Positions 34,370 to 46,300 of a stretch of 64,000 bases of DNA are shown piece after piece. The first letter of the stretch is position 1; the number at the start of each line of letters is the position of its first letter. Under the pieces are notes generated by a model. The model saw only the letters and a program-made list of their open reading frames with translations. It did not search any database and was not told the origin of the DNA. Source of the DNA: Membranipora membranacea (Eukaryota > Bryozoa > Gymnolaemata > Cheilostomatida > Membraniporidae); NCBI GenBank assembly GCA_914767715.1, contig OU612067.1:14081001-14145000 (forward strand), read 5' to 3'. The translations under genes and the position numbers were made by a program.

Positions 34370-37300
34370 ATGGTAAGAACTAGTGAGTATGTGTTCTAGT
34401 ATTCTATGTCTTAGTTTGCCTACAACATCCCACTGTGAGTTTGTTTGCTAGTTTTATATGCTTATTGCTGCAATTGGATATTTATTGTTACTTACAGACT
34501 GCTGTCGGGAAATTCTATCTTGTCAGGATAGCCAGCATAGGCTTGGCATAATTATTCCCGATCTCCAACTTGTTCTGATGAATGCGTAAGGCTTAACGGC
34601 AACCTGCCAGTCGAAAAGTCTGTTTAAATCAAGGCTACCAGCCAGGCATAAAAATGTGTTGTTTATCAACTATAGTATGATTTTATTGTGTACTAACTAT
34701 CTAACTAAAACTAACAGAGTTACAAAGATTTAATGTATAAATCAGTAGAAATAATCAGTGCGTTTAGTCTCGTCCGCTAGTAAACATGAAGTGACAAGAT
34801 GATGATTAGTTTAGTCAATGAACTCATTGGTTTAGTGTTGTGTTGTATATCTAACCTCATAGACAAAGCTTTTTCTTGACAATTGTGTTTTGCAGGTTTC
34901 AAAGATGAGTCTACAGGCTTTGCTACGCTGTTCCGATGTCGATTTTGAGAGAATGATTGGTGACATGGACCAGCGGGTAAGCGTCAAACCATTGGTGAAA
35001 TGTTTTCCTTCTGATAAAACTTTTGTCGTATGCCTATTCACCACACCCCTTGGGCCCTTATTTTGTGCAAAATGCCCAATTGCTAAGCATTGAAAATAAA
35101 TTCAGCAAGTTGATGGTCTTTTATCGATGGATTACTCTGTGATTTACAAAATACATATAATCTACGGTGTTAGCTTACTCAGGTATAGAAAGTTTTTGTT
35201 ACTTTTGGCAAGGAGTTACTGTTACTCCTGCTTTTAGAAATTGAAATTTGTACACATAACAGTTATTAGACATTAGACAGTTCGATTTGATATAGGCGGG
35301 ACTTTCCAACCAAGAAGTTATGTTAATCTTTGATCCAACAAACTGAGCATTTGCAAAACTCATTCTATTTAAACTCGAGGCCTTTGCGCTATACAATGTT
35401 GTAGTCATTAGGTGTACATACTGCCAAATTGTATTATATCACCACATATTATTACTAATTTCAAAATTTCTTTTCCTATTTGGCAGAACAGAATATGATC
35501 TTTGAAGAAAATTGTCATGAAAAAACTAGGATATACCAGCTCAAACTAAATTGTAAAAAAGCTTGCTTGAGAGCCAGCCCGTTGAAAGTATTGTTTCTGT
35601 AGTGACCATATGTCTTTGTCAGTAATGTCCGTTGATGCTGAATAAGTCGTAGGAAAGATGCACTGAATGAAACTTGTAGACGATGCAAGAGTATGACAGG
35701 TTTTATCCGATTAGTGCATTATCAATGTGAAACAAGATTCTTTATTTTCAGGGTGTTATCGGAGTGATGAATGAAATAACCTCAGAGATGGATAAAGAGC
35801 AGAGTAGTTTTGACTCTTTATCTGCTCAGATCGATGTGATAAAAGACCAAGCCTCCGCCGAGTTCAAAGATATCTCTACTGAGCTTATCAAATCTCAGAA
35901 CAGACTAGCTCTGCTTATGAGCAGGAATATGTTCTGTTTTAATCTGGTATGTATGTGGTCAACTGAAGATGGATTGTGTCCTTCTCATGTCACTTTATAT
36001 AGCCTTGTTTCCTTTTGATGACCATGGGAATAGGCTGTCCCTCCCTTGCTGTCACACTCTATACTATAGCCTTATTTTCTTTTGATGAACATGTGAGCAC
36101 GCTCTGCCTCCCCTCCCTAACAAGTGTGATTGGGGAGCAAAAAATTTACGCAAGATCAAACCTGGATAATACTTTACTACTATAAGAGATGGAAGGAAAG
36201 AATAATGAGCCGAAATCCCTTCCTAGTTCAAGCAAACATATAATATGACGGCATTAATGACAGACAAGTAGATAAATAGTTTTTGTATTGATATCAGATA
36301 TGACATTTCCATGTCTATTGTGTTCTCAAAATTACTCAACGTCTACCGAAGCCACTCAAATTTCCGATATGAATACTGGAAATGATTTAGTTTCTCACAC
36401 TTGACTTGAGTTCGGTAAGATGCAACCAAATGGCAACCCATTAATTTCCTTATCTTGTAAAAGTTTTGATGATAAGAAATTATGTGTGGGTATAAATGGC
36501 ATCATATCATCAGCAGCGGCTTTTAAGATAGCCCTCAGCAGGGCACCCGACATGCTAAGTGGAATTATGTAAATGTAAATATCACGCAGGCATTGTTTCT
36601 CAGAGTGTTTTGATGTATTTTGATTTGCTGCTTCGGTTTAACAACCACCTGTCTCAATCTGCCACAGAGGTTGTACGGGTTCAGTGCTCCCATCGAACTT
36701 ACCTGGAATAAATGGCACTGACCTAAGCATCCTTGCCTGTCATGCTACCAGAACTCTGTTATCACAAGTCTAATGAAAACTTTGCATTAAATGAACAAGT
36801 TGACTAATTGCATGGTGTGTTCTGTGAATCTGAGGGGTGACTTTTTATGTAATAACATATTTATTGTTGGTACAACCTGGCTATTATCCGCTGTGTACCT
36901 GGCAATTACTACTATGTAATTTACTGCACCATCTTGGTGTGATTGTTAAACAGAGAACGCAGTATAACTTTGTCTCAAGTGTCTTTATAGATGCTGCAAA
37001 ATCACTTGCACAAATATCCAAGACAACCAGGACAAATATGTAAGCAAATAGATGAAGTGGGATTTGATCAACTGAAGCACCAATGATGAGTCATTTCTTA
37101 GGGTCATTTCGAACTTCAGATTTGATTTGATATGATTTGATTTATAATTGCTATATATGCATATGTGTCTCTTGTGCGTGTAATTTGGAGTTACACACAA
37201 GCCATTTGAGATTCCCAGCACCTTAGTCAATATCTAAAGCAACAACTCAGTAAAAACTAATATAAGTGAATGTCGATAGATTGTTTTAATCTTTTTGTAG

Positions 37301-40300
37301 CAAAATCAGGAGCAGGTGAAGCCTAAAGCTGAACCAATAGTCACTAAACAAGCTCGTCCTGTAGCCAATAAACCTAAAGACTCTCCAACCCAAGAGAACG
37401 GCGATGCTAAACCCACAACTAAAAAGAAGGTTGTAAAAGTAACGAGAGTTATCCGACGCAAAGTCATATCTGACACCGAAGAACTGGACCCTCAATTAAA
37501 AAGTATAATGGATTCTCGGCGCAACCAGATCAAAAACTATTCCAAAGAGAAATCAGAACAAACCGCTGCTTCATCCACACCCAATAACACGCCTGTCAAA
37601 TCTTCGCTCACTGTCTCCAAACCTGCTGGCTCTACTTCACCTGTAATAATCGCTAAGCCAGGATCGGCAGCAAGCAAGGTGACCGCGACAGCCTCAGTCC
37701 AACTCACAAGAGACAGGTCTGGGTCGGCTCCTAAAAGAGCCACTGTCGTTAAACTACGCTCTGATTCAAACTCCTCAAATGGCAGTAGTGTCTGTAAATC
37801 GAACGGTCACGCATCATCACCAATACCATCATCTATCATCGATGAAGTTGCATCCTCAGAGAATGATGGTAATTCGCCGAGGATCAGTGCTGATGTTACA
37901 CGAACAGGGGGCGCTGATGTTACACGGATAGGGGGCGCTCTTTCCTCCTCCCCTCGCCTTATCAATGACAGTGCAGCCTCTTCTGATACAGATACAAGTC
38001 AAACATCATCATCTGTGACTACAGGTAAATATGTAGCTGTGATAAAATACCCCAAAGGCTAGATTTTGATGCTGCGCACTCACAATTTGCAACGTCTCAA
38101 TTAGCTGAATTCCAAGGAAAGGTTTTGTGCATTCAAATAAACGTGGCGTTAACTTTTTACAAAAGTAAGCTCAAAGTGAGATACACCAACACTCATGTTG
38201 AACAAGATGATAGTCTTTCTACGGGAGAGACTTTATGTGGTGTTAGTTGCGCTCATTTTGAGATCCCAGTCGAAAGAGTAGCCTAACAGGTCGACATCAA
38301 TGTTAGGTTATCTCGCTGTGTCACCATATAAACCCTTACAGCCTTCCTTTATACACACGCTCCATCTCATCTTTTTTAGTGCCACTCCCTTCCAAACAAG
38401 TAATTAAACCAATTGCATTTCAACCTTGGAAGTTCCCTAGTTGAGATTCGGTAATTATTCATTAGCTGGGACTGTGTCTTGCCAAAAGTAATGCTCAGCT
38501 GTGAAGTCATCGCCTAGGGAGATATTTTGAGTACGTTTCAAAGCACACACAAATATACTCTGGTGAATATTTATCACCTTTGCTAACTACCTTGATCAAA
38601 GCTCATATCCCTACAGATTTCATCTATAAATCAATTCACATGTCCATTGATCAAGGTTTGACACTCCTTTCACCTCTTATTCACTACTGTTTGATTTATA
38701 TGACTAGCATAATAACTGTGGATTGATGTATCAAGTCGAATTGATCTGTAGTTTTGGTTAACTTCTCCAGGCTTTCTGTCTTATCAAGAAGATTTATTGT
38801 CAAGGAGTGTTTATATCCTTTTAGATAAGCTACCTGTATCTTAGCAAGACACCAAGATGAGTTCAACCTGCAGACTTATCATGACATTTTCAAAATTTCA
38901 TCCCCTAGCAAGACAAAGTGTATTCATATATCATGACATCTCATTTTTTACAAATGTGTTATTTTTGTAGACTTGGCGTTTGACTTCAACTCTATGGATT
39001 TTGAGTCAGAAAAAGTAAAGGAGAGAGTTTTCATGAAAACGTGGAATCCGGTAAGTTATTGTCAGGTCATGTTAGGCCTACTGGTGGACCCCCAAAAGGC
39101 CAAATATATTTAAAACATCCAGCCTGTAGCATATTATTGGGTCCTGACTCAAGTCTCCAATATATTGGTCTCCTGTTTCAAGGAATAGCACCCCAGGGAG
39201 CCTGGAGTTTCGGGTTGGAACCATCTAGCGATTCTCCCAAAATCACTTGGTAGTGAATGCTTATAAGCAAGTGTGGTTGATTTTGCCATCTCACCATCCA
39301 CAACTTCTTTTCTAGTGATCATAGCACTGACTCAAATTAAGTACATCCGGACAAAAAGGGTGACTTGATATGTGAAATTTAAATATAGCTTCATTGTGGA
39401 TTGTGGCACTCCTGCCTACCTAAGTACCCTATTAGATTGAAAGGCTTTGAATAGCATTCCCCATTTATCACAATAATATCAACGCTAATAAAACAGCCAC
39501 TATTCAGACTTTATGTTAGTCAAATAGCCTAATTTGTTCGCCATATTTACCTCAAATAATAGCGAGCTACAAAGCAAGTGACATTAAATACTTCATGTTT
39601 TCAGTCAAAGGGAAATACTGCTGCTGCATTTGTACTTTGCATGCTTCAACTCCTAAACAGGCCACTCAAGTATTGTTCAATGTTTTTATTGTGCATTGAT
39701 TGATTGATTAATGCTTTACCTTGAAATAAAACTGGTAGAAATTGCTAGTAGAGGAATTTGAGTAATCATGTCAAACAAGATATGTTATTGTTTTGTTTAC
39801 AGGTTAAGTTGTTGAAAGAATTATACTCACTGAGTCTAGCAAAAGAGGTAAGCGAAATCAAAGTAAAAATCTCATGAGGGTTAAACGTAGCTGGCTGGAT
39901 TATTTGGGAAGACAACGAGGAAGGTCCATGCTCTATTCCATTAGTCCCAGTCAAAGGGTTCCTAAGAGCTAGCAAGTATATGTAGAGTAATAACTAATAT
40001 TTCTCTGGATGACAAGACTTGACTATTTTGAGATGGAGGTGTGGCAAATTGTGATGTTAGGTGTTTATTATCCAACTTAATTGAATAGTGGCGTCATGTC
40101 CTTTGTTTCGGTATTTGTGTACATTAGTAATTATCTGCCCAATGCATAAAAAGGGACAATTCCGTTTCATAGGAAAACCAATCACTGCTCTACAACAATA
40201 CTTCAGACGGTTCTAGTTATGAAGTCAATCGCATTTATTCTCCAAGTGATCTCAAAGTATTTTTAGCTTAGAGGATATATAATAGTGCAGCTGTCTATCG

Positions 40301-43300
40301 ACATTATTCAACTATAAGTAGCGCTGCAAGTGGTGGCAAGATGTTGATATGAACATTGAGTGTTGTTAATTTATCAAATCACTACATATTCAAACAGTGG
40401 CAATGAACTTTCTTGTCAATCATACTTATTTGCAAAATCAATTTCAATTTCCTTTAAAGGTTTCAACTTTCATTTGTTTGTTCCTGATGTTTGCTAGATG
40501 ATAATAATGTAGGTTTTCATTTATTTGAAAATGATAAGCGCAGCTGCTATTACAATGTTATAACTCAGCAGGTGTTTGTCTGATATTACGTCTCTAACAT
40601 CAAGGATAACTGACTTTGAACTCAATATCTCAGAGTAAGGATATATCCCTACTTTGAACTTGATACTGCAGTCTGAGAAAGTTTCAGATAAGCGTGAATG
40701 TATCAAACTTAGACCCCCCTAATCCCTAGAAGAGTTAATGTTAGCTAGAGTTTAATTTAGCTAGTTTAGGGTGACTTAATAATAAAGATAATAATAATAG
40801 CACTTAATTTTTTAATCAGCTTAGGTGGGAGTTTATATGAAATAATCAAGTTGAGTAAATGACAGAAGGCCAGAATTTTCACTATTTCGAGCCAGTGCGA
40901 AATAGCGAACATTTCCTCCTGCGAATAGCTTTTACCTCCAGGGTAGTAGAAGATGATTAAATTTCACAGAATAACATCATGGGAACATGGAATTTGTTTA
41001 ATGGTTTGATGACTGTTTCAATCAACCTACATTAGTACGGGTATTAATCCTTCCAAATTTAAAAAGTAAGCAAACTTTCCTTTGCAAATTAAACCACTAA
41101 TGGCTATTGGAAATAGAAACTTGTGCTACTATTAATTAATTATATTCAAAATAAAATAAAATAATTTCCTTTTGCAGAGAGCTACACTGACAACCTCTGA
41201 AGTAATTAACATGGAGGGATATGTAGAACAACTACCTGTTGGTAAAAAGAAGACAACACTTCTCAAAACATGGAAAAGGATTTACTGCAAGGTTAAGGAG
41301 GGAAGCATGTATTTCTCTCGGGTAAGGAGATTTACAAAGGCATTGATATTTACATACATTGTGTATGGCAGCATTGTGATGGTACTCATGCGCATACAGA
41401 TTTACATAAACAGAAATGCTCAGATGCTGCCCAAGTTGCTGGTTTTGACATTTCAATTCATGATCGATAATCAAATGCCAAATACCAGCAGCCTGGCTAA
41501 CATTTTGCGCTCAAACTACATAAAATGTAAAGTTTTATAAAATTGAATCTTATCACAAATAAAAATGTGATTTTAATCATTTTGTGTTATTATCAATTAA
41601 GTAGCTTGTAAGTTTCACTCCAAGTGTCTGTTTTCACTCAGGACTTTTATATCTGTTGCAGAGTAAGGACGATAAAGTTATCTCTCATCTATCGATAATG
41701 GGTGGAGTTTTAGAGGATATGTCACATGGGATGATCGGCATTGATGATAGGGTGAGTCATTACACTGCACTGAAATTTACCTCCCCTGAGCCACCATGGA
41801 TGATTTGATCTTAATCTTAAATTTATGTGGCTCCTTCAGAGTGCACATGGAAATGAATAAAATTTAAGTGGTCTGGTTGCACTGCTCAAGGAGTTGTCTC
41901 TTACTCCTTGCACTGATTGACAAGAGTACAACTATAGGTGACAGTTTGAACATGAGTTCTGCATTTTTATCCCAGCTCTTACTTTGCATACCCTGAAGCA
42001 GGGCGGAGGCTTGTCTGTATCAACTCAAATAAAACTCAAATATATCCATTGCTTGTTCTGACTAGCTGTTCATTGACACCTTTGTGTGGGGAGTTGATTC
42101 TATTTACATAATAATAACTACTTCCTGTAGGCTATTTGATGTCTGTCTGCGGTTCCAACGTCCTTGATAAAAGTGTATTTTCACTGTTTTCGCATTTCAT
42201 GATATATAAATCGGTATTGACAGTAATATAAATGTTATAATGTAATTTTCCTTTCTAGTATCACTCAAACTGATTAAACCCAACTTCTGGCAGTTGCCTT
42301 AAATATCATAGCACATTCAGAAATTTCTGAATGTCTTTAAAGTTTCGTATAGTTTTTGTCGACTGTTTCACAATTTTCATCTTGCCAACACTATGATTTG
42401 TCATTCCTTTTTTTGTGCAGAGAGGACATTACTTGATGATGCGATGTCCCAACGATGCCGAGTATCGTGATTGGCTAAGGAGTCTCTACACACAAATTAA
42501 ATGCTCACCAGCTATAAACTACATCAGACCCACACTTACAGCAAGCACTCCTCATCAGAACAAAGTGGTTATCGTAGATTTAGGAAGTACCTCCATACGG
42601 GCTGGAATCCTTGGCAATATGCGTAAGTGAAAAACTGATAAATAGTTTCGCCCAACCCCAACCCCCCCCCCCCCGCCCGTGACCAGTTAACTCAAGAATT
42701 GATATACAAGTTCATCTGTGTGTTGATTGCCTTAATCCTGCTGTTTAATTCGATGCTAATGCCAAATAAGGTAAACAAACTGATGGCAGTTCATTCTTTC
42801 ACTCAAAGGATTTCAGAGTATCTATGACAATTTTAAGAGAGAAATTTACGAGGATTGTAGGTTACAGTTTGTGCGCAGTGAAATTTATGAAGTGATAATA
42901 TCAGTATCTTTTTGTCTTTGATGCTTTAAGCAAGCTACCCTCAGCTTTTCTTCCCATGTGTAACGAACACAGACACTTCGGGGAAGAGGATATACGGTTT
43001 GGAATGCTTTCATCCTGATAATAGAGTTAGAGGACTGCATCATCCTGTGGCATCGACCAAACACATAGATAAGGTAAGTGTAACAATAGATAAAGTAGGT
43101 TTAACCAAACACATAGAAAACGCAAGTGTAACCAAACACGTAGATAAAGCAGGGAGGGTGGGATATACCCCTCCCACCCTCACTGAATAATTTGAAAGAT
43201 ACCAAACACTTAGATATGGTGAGGTTAAACATTCATACACGTAGATAACGTGAGGTTAAACAAACACTGGACAGAAACCTGACGCAGTTTTTACTTTCAA

Positions 43301-46300
43301 TTTAATATTAGAGACTGTTTAGACTAGCCTCTTCCAGACTCTCTTGGGTTGCAGGTAATTGCCAACATGGTCCGCTGACTAGCCCGGACATTAGTATTGT
43401 AAAGTATTTCAATACCATAAATACGCAGTCTGATCACTCCACACCGTATTTCGTGGTTAAAATTGAAAGTTATACCAACCTGAAAGATCTTGTTAATGGA
43501 AGAACTAAGAAATACTCAGTAAACAGTTACTCGCAAGTGCATTGTTATTCAGTCTACGGTAATATTTTTCCACACCCTATACATGGGCAAATTTAATAAT
43601 GAAAAAAAAACATTCCATAGTAGTACCTAGCTGACTTGACATGAAAAGCTTTGTTATGTGGGCCAAACAAAGCCCCCCCCTCCCCGCAACGAAGCTTGTC
43701 AAGACTGGCTATACAGTTCCTAACAATGATGCCACTTTCACTATTTCAAAATCTTCTTTTTCGTTTTGCCAGATGTGCTTGGAACGCATGAATCACTCAC
43801 ATAAACTGTAATTTTTTATTGCAGTATCGGGTGAATGCTCAAGTCTTACAAGACATGTTCTCCTATATATTCGACCAGCTAAACGCCAGACCTGCAGAAT
43901 ACTCAGTGAGTTCATAATTACTTCATCCATCTGGCCTGGTATGGAAATTATCTTCTCTTTAGAAATGAGCCCCTTTCTCTGTGATATTGTGTCTTGAGAT
44001 AAATGCACACCTTATCATAGTTATCAATGCTTTCAGAGCCGTATATCCATGTCATCCAGGATGTTATGATGTAACTTATCTTTAGCTTATCTGATCTTAT
44101 CTGATCAATGCAATATCTGGGGTCTGATTTGAGGTTGTCTCATATAAAGAACATAAAGTGTGCTTACTACTTCCCCACAAATAGTTTATGTTAACATAAT
44201 AAATATGTGTTTTTTGAAGGTTATGCTTGCCACTCCACACAAGTTCAGTGCAAAACTGCAGGAGGAGGTGCTTAACGTCCTGCTGACCCGCCTACAGGTC
44301 AAGGCCGCTAATCTTATTAACCAATCACTGCTCACTCCCTACATATACAATGCTACATCTGGGATAGTGGTGGATATTGGGGAGAGAATAGAAATCGTGG
44401 CAATTACTGATGGTAAGATATATACCTGTTATTCGTATTTTTGGAGTTGTATTCCCACAGCCAAATTGAACTCTGCGATTTCTGATTTCTTGCAGATGGG
44501 GTCAAACTTGCAACTCAATTGTAGTTATGTCTACGTACTTTTCTGTACTTAGTATACCTACCACATGCGGTATAAGAGTGTGACAAGATGACTATATTAT
44601 AAATCATTTGTGTTAAACGGAACTGATCGAAATACTTGCGATAGGCAATAAAAGCTTCATAAGCATTACTATTTCTTATCAAAAGGTGCCCCTCCCCCTT
44701 CCCCTTGGATCAGGTTTGATCTGATTTGACTGCATTTTGTGTCACTCCTATTGTAGCGGTAAGCCGGCAGCCGGCTGTTCCAGAGGGGGCAACTCCAACG
44801 CCAGGCCGATTTGATGCAACTTGATCTACCTTCGTCCCTGGCTCACAGTGTATTAGCTGTCTGATTGACTATCATTACAGGTTACTTAGTGGAAGGAGGG
44901 ACGAGCCGCAGGTTGTACGGAGGGACGAGAATAACTGATAATCTAAACTCTGCTCTGATGGAGTACAGACTGTTCACTCCAGTCGAACATCTCATCACTA
45001 GGCTTATCAAAGAGAAGGTAAAACAGTGCAACCTAAAAGAGTAAATATCAGTAATAGCGTTCCTTAGCTAGTTCAGAGGTGACTTAATGTCTGTTAGCAC
45101 CAAGTTTTTGCTAGCTGAGGTGGGAGTTGATATGAAATATAGAGGTTGAGTAGGTGTTGCTAGCCATAATTGTGACTATGTCAAGGTCTTTGATTTGAGG
45201 GATGGAACTGCTTGACTGCTTGAGCTGGTTATGTGGCATTCCGCCATCACTTATCCTTCCCTGAACCTGCTCTGTATGTGTCACCAGTCTTACTTGTTAT
45301 CCTACCACATTATTTATATAAATTTTTATTTGCATTTATCATCATCTGCAGATGTTCTCCCTGGTGTGCAAGAAAATACTAAAAGTAAAAATAAAATCAA
45401 GGGAACAATAATGCTGACTAAATCCACTGGAAACATATGTTTTGTTCTGACAATTATAATTTAAATATAGATAAAGTTTTTAATATATAATAACATATTA
45501 TTATTTATGTTACAGACATGTTACATATCACAGGATTACGAGGATGACCTATTAGAGTGTATGTCAGATAACTCTCTGTGTCAGGCTACTGTAGACTTAG
45601 AACAGTTTGATCTACCTGAGGGAGCTCATCTCAAGTAAGTTGTATAATATGAATATAATATGAATAATATGATTAATATAAATAATAAGATATAAATGAA
45701 ATGATATAATATAATGTGAATACAAAGAAATTGTTCTTTCTTGATTTCCATTATACATTAGGCCTCATATTGACCGCCCTATAAAGTATGCTCCCCACCC
45801 CCCCCCCATCTAGCCTGTGGCTTGTGCTGGGTAGTGATCCTATACCTTAGCCTGCTGGAACCATTTCTACACTGCCTGCAAGCACACGGTAGACCTCCTG
45901 CGTTTATGGTCCTGATCCGAACAAAATTTACTTGAACACAAATATTTCTTTGAATCGAACTTTGTATAGTTGAATATTTTAAAAGGTAAGCTGACTGAAT
46001 AGTATCAGTAGATCAGGTTAGATTTTATTGATCAAATGTTACTACGTAGTAATTCTAAGCATGATGTGCTTTTCTTTGTCTTGATGGGCAAAGCTGGCAG
46101 GATTTGCCAAAAGATGGAAAAATCATGGTATCCATGATGTATCCTTTCTTTTTTCTGCAGATTGATAACTGTAGACTCAGCACGTTTCAAAGCCCCAGAG
46201 GGTTTACTTCGCGCCGAGTTACTGGGCGTCGACAGTCCCGACCTACCGCATCTAATACAGCAGACAGTATCTAAGTGTCCTATGGACCTAAGGCGCGAAA

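Noticed and set aside
41172-41540. 122-codon open frame as a stand-alone gene
   Set aside because: Its first part is the PH-domain exon 41178-41321; the rest is read-through past a good GTAAGG donor and loses the PH alignment.
42973-43073. Acceptor at 42972 (ACACAG) for the actin-domain exon
   Set aside because: It keeps phase, but the acceptor at 42930 adds SYPQLFFP, which restores the phenylalanine-proline block found at this place in actins, so the longer exon is preferred.
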